Source of the DNA: an uncultured Lachnospiraceae bacterium
Lineage (GTDB): Bacteria; Bacillota; Clostridia; Lachnospirales; Lachnospiraceae
Assembly: GCA_947576945.1 (NCBI GenBank)
Contig: CANPTH010000009.1
Span: 1 to 64,000, forward strand
DNA: 64,000 bases
Reading direction: 5' to 3'
Of the stretch, positions 1 to 7,546 are shown in pieces; within the stretch, counting starts at the first letter, position 1; every line of letters starts with the position of its first letter. The notes below the pieces were generated by a model. It had not been told where the DNA came from, did not search any database, and saw nothing but the letters and a program-made list of their open reading frames with translations. The position numbers were made by a program, and so were the translations under genes.

Positions 1-579
1 CCAGGGCGCGTTCAGAGGATGTAAGGCGTTAAAGCAGGTGACGCTGCCGGATCAGTTGGTAACGATGCCGAAGCATACATTTTACGACTGCACAAGTCTT
101 GAAACGGTAACGTTTGGGACAGGACTGAAGGAGATCAAAGGCTGGGCATTTGAAGGCTGCAGCAGCCTTCAGGCGGCGGATTTTCCGGCATCGCTGGACA
201 GCATAGGGGAGGCGGCATTTAACGGCTGCACAAGTCTGGCGCAAGTGCATCTGAATGAGGGGCTGGAGACGATCGGAGCCGGTGCATTTTACGGTGTGGC
301 ATTTGGCAGGAAGGATCTTTCGGGCGCCATCACCAGTGAGCCGTTGACGATCCCCGGGAGTGTGACGATGATAGGGGGAGCGGCATTCCAGAACAGTGCG
401 TGCCTCGAAGTGGTGGAGTTTGAACACGGCATGGCGGAACTGGTCATGGACTGTAATTATGCTAACCGTAGCGACCAGGGCGCGTTCAGAGGATGTAAGG
501 CGTTAAAGCAGGTGACGCTGCCGGATCAGCTGGTAACAATGCCGAAGCATACATTTGACGGCTGCACAAGTCTTGAGGA
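1..579 (+). repeat. 474-bp duplicated LRR segment (start of copy at 1 matches start of copy at 475)
   Basis: Bases 1 to about 100 recur at 475 to about 575 with only a handful of substitutions, an offset of 474 bp or exactly 158 codons. The second copy encodes the same run of GAFRGCKALKQVTLPDQL. The frame is preserved, so this is an in-frame tandem duplication of an LRR block; the first copy extends outside the window. Confidence 0.85.
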
Positions 580-3500
580 GGTGCAGTTTGGAGTTAATCT
601 GAAGAGCATCGGGAACAGTGCTTTTGCCAACTGCAGCAGTCTGCAGTGGCTGTATCCGCAGGATTCTTTAGAAACTATCGAAGCGAATGCCTTTACGAAT
701 TGTAAAGAGTTAACGATTTTATACATTCCGCAGAAAGTGACAAAGATAGGGGATAATATTCTGAAGAATTCTCCTAAAGCAGTTATTTACGGGTTCAGCG
801 GTTCAACAGCGGAAACCTATGCGGAGAAAAACAAGATTCCCTTCCGTGAGGCAGGAGGAGCGGGTTGGTCTGTGACGGGAATTTCCCTGAATCGCAGCAA
901 AATTACGGTGGCGGGAGACTCGTTCAGTGATTCTACGATTTTGCTCAGAGCAACGGTACGGCCGAGTTCGGCGCGGAATAAGCGAGTCAGCTTCACATCC
1001 TCTGACGAAGGAGTTGCGAGTGTAAGTGCGCAGGGCAAAGTCACCATAAACGGTTACGGTACGGCGGTGATCACGGCAACTACAGAAGACGGCGGCAAGA
1101 CAGCCAGATGTACTGTAGAAGTACTGAGGAAGTGGACTGAAGCAGAGAAAGAAGCGATCAAGGCCAGATTGCAGGAGCTGAATGCATCGAAACTGACTGT
1201 TGTGACAAATGTGTGCCAGACAGTTGCGGATATTGAACTTGCTCTTCCAACTGAGTATGAACTGAAATCAGCGGAGTGGCGTCTCAAAGAGTATGCAATT
1301 GCAGACGGCGCACGGCCGATTTACGATGTGATCGTGAAGAGGGAAGGCTATCAGGATGCAGTAATAACAGGACTTACGATAACGGGCATTACGGTAGAGG
1401 ACATCTCTATAGCTGGTGCAGCTAAGCTGCAGAATGGTGCAAATACAGACCTGATGGCAGAGATAGAGACCGCAGGAGGGAACCTTCCTGAGGGCAGCTA
1501 TGATCCTGTTGAGTGGAGTATCTCCGGTTCTGCTGCACGGCTGGAGAATAAAAGCGGCAATACTGCAACAGTGAGCGGAGTTTCCAGCGGTTCAGTGTCA
1601 GTAACTGCGAAACTGACCGTGAAACATGGTGATAAGAAAGTTACCATTAGCAGCCCTTCGTTCAGGATCAATGTGACCAACGACAGGCTTGCGAGCAGCA
1701 TCGATATTACAACAACAGAGAATGGCGCGACGGTACCGATCGAGTCTCCAATAGAACTGGAAGATTTGAAGGAAGTGAAGGAATATATATTGTCTGCGTC
1801 GGTTCGTGACGGCAAAGATGAAGTGATAGATAATCCTTCCCTCCAGTGGAAATCCAGCAACACCAAGGTGGCGGAGGTTAAGGGCCAGGGCAGTGGGGCG
1901 ACACTTAAGATAAAGACGGAGACAGGAGCGGCAGTTATTTCTGTCACGGCGAATAAAAACGGCGGTTATACGAAGACTTTCCGTGTTGTAGTCAAGGACA
2001 GTACGCCGAGACTGGAAGAGACTGGCATTAACCTGAATCTTAACCAGAATACACCCACGGCAACGGTTCATATAGTACCGTCTTATGGGTATGAAGTGTC
2101 AGGCGAAGGCCTTTCGGTAGTATTGGCGGATGGCAGTCGCTCTGGCTTTACGATTGAGAAGATGCCGGATTCTGCTACGGAATATCAGATCGGAGGAGCG
2201 AAAGACCTCAAGACAGGAAAATATAAAGTACAGGTGCGAGTGAAGACGGGAACCGGTGAGAGCGCGAAGGAGCATACATTACCACTCACGATCTCCGTTG
2301 TTAAGCAGATTCCGAAGGTTACTCTGACCCAGGATAATATCGTCAATCTGTATGAAGTGGATGCGGAAGAGACGAAGATATTGATCAGTGCGGAGGCAAA
2401 GATTGACGAGGTCAGATATACACCGTCAGTAGGGGTGAATTCAAATAAGCCAAAGCTTGTTCTGGGCAGTGATCTGAAAGCAGAATACATAACACTGAAG
2501 ACGGAAAATCTGAATAAGAGTAATTACGGGAGCACATCGCTGAAAGGAACCTTTGAGATTACCTTTGAAGGATATGATAAGTCTGTAGTTTACAAGAAGT
2601 CATTTACGGTGAAAGCCAATAAGAAAGTTCCGGCAATTCAGGCAGTTCCGGCGGGCACGGTTTTGTATACCGGTTCTGCATATGAGGAAGTGGGACTGAA
2701 TACAACGACAGTTTCCTTCAATCTTAAGGCAGATGGCAGTGAGATCACAAAGGAAACCGGATGGAGCATGGAGCTGCAATCAGGGATAAGCGGTGCCGAG
2801 CAAGTTGAGGCATCCTCCCAGGCGCAGCCGTTAACGGTAAGACTTCTTGACAGGGCCAAGAAATCTACTACACTGAAGTTTAAAGTCAGGAATAAAGGAT
2901 GGTTTGAAGGGGTAACAGCGACGGCTTCCTGTACGGTCAAGAAAGGAAGCGCGCCAGAGATGGGCTTTTCCAATAATAAGGTTATCCTGAACGATGCAGA
3001 CAGGGCTGATCCGTTGAAGATCGATCTGTTTGTCAAGAATCAACCGGAGCGGAAGATACGCAGTGTCATTTCTATCGAGGGCAAAAATGAAGCAGCAGAT
3101 GATGCGCTGAGTGATAGAATTAACATTTCGTTTGAGAATGGCAAACTGGAAGTAAGTATTCGTGATCAGGCGTCCTTCAGTAAAAATACGAAATATACTT
3201 ATACAATCACCGGCAGAGACCAAAAGGGCGCTCAGGTAAGCGGTCGACTGGATGTCACGGTGAGCACGCAGGCTATGAAACTGACCCTTAAGCAGAGCGG
3301 AAGCATCGATCTGCTGAACAGGGAAGGAACGCAGATCACTCTTAAGCCTACCCTTAAGAATTATACCGATACAGTAAAGAAGGTTGATCTGTATGGCAGC
3401 TATGCGGATAGATTTTCTGCTGTATGTGAGAATGGAAACATAGTCATCAAGGCAGAGAACGACAGTATCCTGAAAGTAAAGACTACTTATAATCTGTCGC

Positions 3501-3880
3501 TCAGAATAGTTTTGGAAAGCGGTGTGGTTCAGTACGGTAAAGTGAAGATCACGCCGAAGCAAACCAATCCGAAGCTGGCAGTGAATCCGACTAAGACAGT
3601 GTTATTCGAGAGCGCTGCCGGAGACACTTATGGCAAGGAGATTGAAGTTAAGGCGGCGAAGGGAGTGCTGCCGGAAATCAAGAGTATCGAATTGACGAAC
3701 GGCTCAGACAGCTTTGTGTACAAGTATGAGGGAGACGGAAAAGGAACATTGCATGTATCTCCCAATGCTTCCTCAAAAACAAACAAGACCTACAAACTTA
3801 AGTTTGCAGTCAGATTCAAAGACAGCGGGTCTAACGCAGCGCCTGTCTACGTGACAGTATCAGTGAATTACAGAAAGTAA
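2..3880 (+). CDS. BspA-like leucine-rich-repeat surface protein with Ig-like (Big_2) domains, 5' truncated
   Basis: The reading frame is open from the first bases, so the gene starts outside the window; a GTG at 38 lies inside a repeat and is not a start. Residues encoded by about 2-800 form LRR_5/BspA-type repeats, recognisable by recurring F-x-x-C-x-S/A-L cores and short beta/turn units. About 865-1134 encodes a Big_2 Ig-like domain (VTGISLNRS start, conserved S-S-D/N-x-x-V-A-x-V). The remaining roughly 900 residues are beta-rich Ig-like or filamentous repeats rich in K, T, S and V. No C-terminal LPxTG motif, membrane anchor or SLH domain is visible, so attachment to the cell is unclear. 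BspA-like proteins are known adhesins or binding proteins; the ligand here is unknown. The family assignment is strong, the function is inferred. Confidence 0.85.
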   Translation, partial: QGAFRGCKALKQVTLPDQLVTMPKHTFYDCTSLETVTFGTGLKEIKGWAFEGCSSLQAADFPASLDSIGEAAFNGCTSLAQVHLNEGLETIGAGAFYGVAFGRKDLSGAITSEPLTIPGSVTMIGGAAFQNSACLEVVEFEHGMAELVMDCNYANRSDQGAFRGCKALKQVTLPDQLVTMPKHTFDGCTSLEEVQFGVNLKSIGNSAFANCSSLQWLYPQDSLETIEANAFTNCKELTILYIPQKVTKIGDNILKNSPKAVIYGFSGSTAETYAEKNKIPFREAGGAGWSVTGISLNRSKITVAGDSFSDSTILLRATVRPSSARNKRVSFTSSDEGVASVSAQGKVTINGYGTAVITATTEDGGKTARCTVEVLRKWTEAEKEAIKARLQELNASKLTVVTNVCQTVADIELALPTEYELKSAEWRLKEYAIADGARPIYDVIVKREGYQDAVITGLTITGITVEDISIAGAAKLQNGANTDLMAEIETAGGNLPEGSYDPVEWSISGSAARLENKSGNTATVSGVSSGSVSVTAKLTVKHGDKKVTISSPSFRINVTNDRLASSIDITTTENGATVPIESPIELEDLKEVKEYILSASVRDGKDEVIDNPSLQWKSSNTKVAEVKGQGSGATLKIKTETGAAVISVTANKNGGYTKTFRVVVKDSTPRLEETGINLNLNQNTPTATVHIVPSYGYEVSGEGLSVVLADGSRSGFTIEKMPDSATEYQIGGAKDLKTGKYKVQVRVKTGTGESAKEHTLPLTISVVKQIPKVTLTQDNIVNLYEVDAEETKILISAEAKIDEVRYTPSVGVNSNKPKLVLGSDLKAEYITLKTENLNKSNYGSTSLKGTFEITFEGYDKSVVYKKSFTVKANKKVPAIQAVPAGTVLYTGSAYEEVGLNTTTVSFNLKADGSEITKETGWSMELQSGISGAEQVEASSQAQPLTVRLLDRAKKSTTLKFKVRNKGWFEGVTATASCTVKKGSAPEMGFSNNKVILNDADRADPLKIDLFVKNQPERKIRSVISIEGKNEAADDALSDRINISFENGKLEVSIRDQASFSKNTKYTYTITGRDQKGAQVSGRLDVTVSTQAMKLTLKQSGSIDLLNREGTQITLKPTLKNYTDTVKKVDLYGSYADRFSAVCENGNIVIKAENDSILKVKTTYNLSLRIVLESGVVQYGKVKITPKQTNPKLAVNPTKTVLFESAAGDTYGKEIEVKAAKGVLPEIKSIELTNGSDSFVYKYEGDGKGTLHVSPNASSKTNKTYKLKFAVRFKDSGSNAAPVYVTVSVNYRK

Positions 3881-3895
3881 GAAAGAAGTTAACAG

Positions 3896-3936
3896 AAGGA
3901 ATCCAACACCGGAATACCGGCAGAGGATTCCTTTTG
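3896..3936 (+). terminator. Rho-independent terminator after the LRR gene
   Basis: AAGGAATCC at 3896-3904 pairs with GGATTCCTT at 3925-3933, with an inner CCGG-containing loop, and is followed by a short T run. It lies 16 bp after the stop codon and before the convergent Crp/Fnr-like gene. Confidence 0.75.
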
Positions 3937-3965
3937 TATTATGGGGATTTTCAATCTATGCATAG

Positions 3966-4610
3966 TCAGGAGGTTGGCTGTATCAGTTTATACGTTCCTT
4001 TGCCAAGCTTTTTGACTAATCCGGCAGATTCGTTCTGATTCAGGATTCTTTGCAGGTGCCTTGCGCTGCAATGCAGATGAAAGGCAGCCTGTTCTATACC
4101 TCTTAAAGTTTCATCGGCGCATTTATACCTCATATAAGAGAAAAGACGTTCTGTCAGGGAGGCGGGAGCGGCTTCCATGGTAGTTATTGAGCCGATCTTG
4201 GATGCAAGGCTGTGGCAGATCAGCGTCAGGAATCCGGCATTGGCAAGCAGCGTTTCCCTGTGTTTTTCGATGGAAAAGGAAATACAGGTCAGGTTTTCGG
4301 CGGCTTCTGCATAAATATTGTTGTTTATGGGATAGAAGATATCCATGTCGCCGAGAAAGTAGTCTGTAGTCCCGTTTGACAGTGCATAGCGTGTACCGTC
4401 ATCGCGGATGAAGTAAATGTTGATGGAACCCTGCTCCACAATTTGAAACAGGACTTCGTTCTGAAAAGGTGAGCATACCAATTCGCCTTTTTCATAGCTT
4501 ATCAGGTAGAAATCCACATCCAGAGTGTCAAGTACAATATGGTATTTACTGCCTGCAATGCAGGCGGCAATTTTCTGCTTATCATAGATTCTTTCCATAA
4601 AATCCCTCAT
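3966..4610 (-). CDS. Crp/Fnr-family transcriptional regulator (YeiL-like)
   Basis: The 214-residue protein has an N-terminal cyclic-nucleotide-binding-like beta-roll (about 20-130, with a G-x-I-N-I-Y-F and L-G-D-M-D-I-F pattern) and a C-terminal winged helix (about 150-205) containing a helix-turn-helix in the AAFHLHCSARHLQRIL stretch. The arginine-rich cAMP pocket is not evident, so the ligand is probably not cAMP. The chosen start (MRDFMER) has a GGAG 5' of it; the ATG four codons later is an alternative with GAGGG in front. The gene is divergent from a MATE exporter, and a perfect 14-bp palindrome lies between them. Local regulation of the exporter is inferred, not shown. Confidence 0.8.
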   Translation of the reverse strand: MRDFMERIYDKQKIAACIAGSKYHIVLDTLDVDFYLISYEKGELVCSPFQNEVLFQIVEQGSINIYFIRDDGTRYALSNGTTDYFLGDMDIFYPINNNIYAEAAENLTCISFSIEKHRETLLANAGFLTLICHSLASKIGSITTMEAAPASLTERLFSYMRYKCADETLRGIEQAAFHLHCSARHLQRILNQNESAGLVKKLGKGTYKLIQPTS

Positions 4611-4700
4611 TTTTGCTCCGGCTGTGAAAACAGGATGCTGGCACGGATGTGCGTGTGAAAAGTTGGCACATCAGAGTTTTTCACACGACGTTTCATTAAC

Positions 4701-4714
4701 AGGACATATGTCCT
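4701..4714. promoter_or_regulatory. Perfect palindrome, candidate operator of the Crp/Fnr-like regulator
   Basis: AGGACATATGTCCT is a perfect 14-bp dyad in the divergent intergenic region, 60 bp before the preferred MATE start and 90 bp from the regulator start. Crp/Fnr dimers bind such symmetric sites. The T run that follows could also make it a weak terminator-like hairpin, but no gene ends here. Confidence 0.5.
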
Positions 4715-4773
4715 GATTTTTTTGTTTATTTTACAGTATGATGGAAAAAAGCGCAAGGGAGGAAAAGAAAGAG

Positions 4774-6120
4774 ATGACATCCGTTTTTGAAGAAAAGAAT
4801 CTAACTAAAGCGATTATGAGAGTTGGGCTGCCGGCTATGCTGGGGCAGCTGACGACATTGATCTATAATATTGCCGACACTTTTTTTGTTTCGCTGACAA
4901 AAGAACCTGCCATGATCGCCGCAGTCACATTGTGTGCGCCGATCCTGCTCATTATTATGTCTATCGCCTGTATTTTCGGCATGGGTGGCAGCAGCGTGAT
5001 TGCAAGGCTGTTGGGAGAAGGCAGGAAGAAAGAAGCCGGTGCGACCATGAAATTCTGCGTATATGCGATGGCGGTATCAGGCGTTGTCACGCTTGTCCTG
5101 GGGCTGATATTATTGCAGCCGCTGGCAAAATTATCCGGCGCAGATGCGGATAATATGATCTATACTTGCGATTATCTGAGATGGATCTTTGCAGGAGCGC
5201 CTTTTATTATGCTGTCGAATGGGTTCGTTCATTTGTTCCGTTCGGTGGGACTGATCAGGGAAGGCACCATTGGACTGATGCTTGGGAATGGGATCAATAT
5301 GGTGCTGGATTATGTTTTTATAGCGGTTCTGCAGTGGGGAACGGCAGGGGCCGCTCTGGCAACCTCATTGGGATTTGTGTGCGCGACGGTCTATTATCTT
5401 GCCTGCATGGTTCGTGAAGGAAAGAAGGGCAATCAGCTGGTGCAGCTGAGCCCTAAGGGGTTTGTATGGAATGCATCGATGATTCGCAATGTCGTAAGCA
5501 TCGGCATTCCGGGTGCGCTCATTACGGTACTTATGAGTGTCTCCAATATTGTTCTTAACAACTATATCGGCATTTACGGATCTGACGCAGTGGCTTCTTA
5601 TGGGATTGCCTATAAACTTGATATGATTCCGATTCTGCTGTCGGTGGGGTTATCGCAGGGCGTTGCCCCTCTGGTGGGCTATTGCTACGGAGGGAATGCG
5701 AAAAAGAGGATGTCGGATATCGTAAAATATGCGGTGCTGTACGGAGTTTGTATGGGCGTTGTGTTTATGGCTGTCTTTATGCTCTGCGGAAAGCCGCTGG
5801 CCGCAATATTCCTGCAGGACGCCGCTTTGATCGAACAGACGGGGTACTTTCTTAAGATACTTTGCCTGTCGGCTCCCATGCTGGGAGTCATCAATATGAT
5901 GACCAGTTATTTTCAGGCATTGGGCAAAGCAGCAAGGTCGCTTACCATTACGGTCTTGAGAAATGCTGCTCTGTTTATCCCGGGGGTGATCATTTTGAAT
6001 CATATTTGGAAACTGAATGGAGTGATCGCGGCGCAGCCTGTTGTGGAGACGATCTTAACGGTAATCTGCCTGTTTATGTATAACAGGGATTGCAGCAGGG
6101 CAGATATTGATAGGATATAG
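4774..6120 (+). CDS. MATE-family multidrug efflux transporter
   Basis: The product is a 448-residue integral membrane protein with 12 hydrophobic segments in two halves, typical of MATE (MatE Pfam) proteins. These are Na+ or H+ antiporters that export cationic drugs or metabolites. Family features include the N-terminal LPAMLGQLTTLIYNIADTFF region and the second-half GIPGALITVLMSVSNIVLNN region. The start at 4774 is preferred over the in-frame ATG at 4738 because AGGGAGG lies about 10 bp upstream of 4774, inside the longer frame. The divergent Crp/Fnr-like regulator and the palindrome at 4701 suggest signal-dependent expression. Substrate unknown. Confidence 0.9.
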   Translation: MTSVFEEKNLTKAIMRVGLPAMLGQLTTLIYNIADTFFVSLTKEPAMIAAVTLCAPILLIIMSIACIFGMGGSSVIARLLGEGRKKEAGATMKFCVYAMAVSGVVTLVLGLILLQPLAKLSGADADNMIYTCDYLRWIFAGAPFIMLSNGFVHLFRSVGLIREGTIGLMLGNGINMVLDYVFIAVLQWGTAGAALATSLGFVCATVYYLACMVREGKKGNQLVQLSPKGFVWNASMIRNVVSIGIPGALITVLMSVSNIVLNNYIGIYGSDAVASYGIAYKLDMIPILLSVGLSQGVAPLVGYCYGGNAKKRMSDIVKYAVLYGVCMGVVFMAVFMLCGKPLAAIFLQDAALIEQTGYFLKILCLSAPMLGVINMMTSYFQALGKAARSLTITVLRNAALFIPGVIILNHIWKLNGVIAAQPVVETILTVICLFMYNRDCSRADIDRI

Positions 6121-6225
6121 GGGTGAGAAATTCTTCGGTGAGCAATTTGTCCCTCACGGGAATTGGAGCGGAAGAGAGTATAATCATAACAATGTATGGA
6201 GAACAATTGAATTTCCGGGCATAAT

Positions 6226-6261
6226 ATCCTACCCTGGCATGAAGTACAGCCAGGGTAGGAT
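6226..6261. terminator. Strong stem-loop between convergent MATE and AraC genes
   Basis: ATCCTACCCTGGC at 6226-6238 is perfectly complementary to GCCAGGGTAGGAT at 6249-6261, giving a 13-bp stem and a 10-nt loop. It sits between the 3' ends of two convergent genes. No T run follows on either strand, so it may act as an RNA 3'-end stabiliser or a bidirectional terminator. Confidence 0.55.
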
Positions 6262-6267
6262 AGCAGA

Positions 6268-7206
6268 TCATAAACGTTTTACCGGGATCCAAATAGCACT
6301 GGCATAGTCGTCGCTGTCGGTATCTCCGTCTGAGTACCATTCAATATTCATTGGCATTGACATTTCAAATTCCTGGTTCCCCGGAAGCCATTCACTGAAG
6401 ATCCGGGTATTGACTGTCTGCAGGCTTTGCGGTATGCGGCCGATACAGTTAAACTTGGCCCATTCGCTGGCGGGAATTTCAAAGACAGACATGCCTTCCG
6501 GCACGGCGCCGCCCTGGTATGCACCTGCGATATAGTAGTGGAAATGTTCTCCGTCATCAATGTCTTCCACGCAGACGCCGAATTCTCCTACGATGCATTC
6601 TGCGATCGTCTGCCGGATGGCCTGTTCTTCCGACGAGGCCGGTGTATCCTGCATACAGTATCTGCTGCAGAATTCACCCCAGAATTTGGGGATATCCTGA
6701 TAAGAGGTATCATAAGAAAAGATTCGTCCTAATCCGATCATCTGCATGCTTTGTCTTTTTTCTAATTGAAATTCCATTTTGTTTCCTCCTCGTATTGAGA
6801 TTTCTACGATCAAAGGCAGAAAAACTTTAATCTTTGTAGGCTGGGACTTAAGCTGCGTAGGCGACATACCGTGAAAGCGGGAAAAGGCTTTGGTAAAACT
6901 TTCCGGTGTATCATATCCGTACTTGTAGGCCAGCTCCAGCACGGTCTTGTCTGCAAGCGCTTTCGGGTTCTTCTGCAAAGGGCTGCCGTCTGTCGGGGCG
7001 GCATTCAACATATCCAGTCCGGCCAGGTAAAGCCTGCGATTCCGCAGATATTCCCCAATGGAATAACCGGTTACGATCTTAAAACTCTTTTGAAAGTAAG
7101 AAGGCGATATATGAACCGCGTCTGCCACATCTTTGGCGCTGATATCCGAGAGCATGTGCGTTTCCATATAATCGATCGCTTTTTTGAAACTTGTCAGCCA
7201 GTCCAT
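6268..7206 (-). CDS. AraC-family regulator with C-terminal GyrI-like effector-binding domain
   Basis: The 312-residue protein has two AraC helix-turn-helix motifs in the first 105 residues (DVADAVHISPSYFQKSFK and the ELAYKYGYDTPESFTKAF region). A GyrI-like/BacR effector-binding domain covers about 140-312, with the W-F-E and F-x-I-P-A-S-E-W-A-K-F signature. Proteins of this layout (Rob/BmrR-like logic) sense small hydrophobic or cationic drugs. GGAGG lies 5 bp before the ATG. The upstream promoter block is nearly identical to the one upstream of the bceR-like gene, suggesting shared regulation. It may control the adjacent efflux systems; this is inferred. Confidence 0.88.
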   Translation of the reverse strand: MDWLTSFKKAIDYMETHMLSDISAKDVADAVHISPSYFQKSFKIVTGYSIGEYLRNRRLYLAGLDMLNAAPTDGSPLQKNPKALADKTVLELAYKYGYDTPESFTKAFSRFHGMSPTQLKSQPTKIKVFLPLIVEISIRGGNKMEFQLEKRQSMQMIGLGRIFSYDTSYQDIPKFWGEFCSRYCMQDTPASSEEQAIRQTIAECIVGEFGVCVEDIDDGEHFHYYIAGAYQGGAVPEGMSVFEIPASEWAKFNCIGRIPQSLQTVNTRIFSEWLPGNQEFEMSMPMNIEWYSDGDTDSDDYASAIWIPVKRL

Positions 7207-7245
7207 TTTTCCTCCATCCGAAGCGCTTTGCGTTGAGGACGCCTG

Positions 7246-7340
7246 CCCTCCAATCCAAAGCGCTTTGTTATCGTCTGCCTTGATGAAGTGATTGTAACAT
7301 ATACCTATGTGGAAGTCCTGACATTTTTGGCTTTTATTTG
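7246..7340 (-). repeat. Promoter-containing repeat, copy 1 (upstream of the AraC gene)
   Basis: About 95 bp here are nearly identical to about 12452-12547 upstream of the response-regulator gene, both reading into minus-strand genes. Each contains an extended -10 (TGTTACAAT on the minus strand; 7291-7296 here) and the AAGCGCTTT palindrome. A shorter CCTCCAATCC-AAGCGCTTT-like copy lies closer to the gene at about 7212-7231. It behaves as a duplicated promoter/leader module. Confidence 0.7.
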
Positions 7341-7380
7341 TCCAGAGTCTTTGAAATGGACGTCCGTGAGCGAGGCAGAT

Positions 7381-7546
7381 CTAGTACTCCGTACTGAAAA
7401 CCCTTGTGCAAATATTTCGGTCTATTTTCCCGATTGCACAAGCCCAGAATACTCAACGTAGCCCGCTACGCCTCCGTTTCTGAACTTGTACACTCGAAAA
7501 AATATCCTCGAAAATTTGCACAGGAACTTCAAGTACGGAGTACTAG
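7381..7546. mobile_element. 166-bp MITE-like element bounded by 15-bp perfect inverted repeats
   Basis: CTAGTACTCCGTACT at 7381-7395 and AGTACGGAGTACTAG at 7532-7546 are exact reverse complements. The interior has no open frame but contains smaller complementary pairs (CTTGTGCAA / TTGCACAAG and GTAGC / GCTAC), so the transcript would fold extensively. The right end overlaps the last bases of the BceB-like gene and supplies its TAG stop. It is either a non-autonomous transposable element or a large repeat-type terminator structure; a second copy would decide. Confidence 0.55.
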
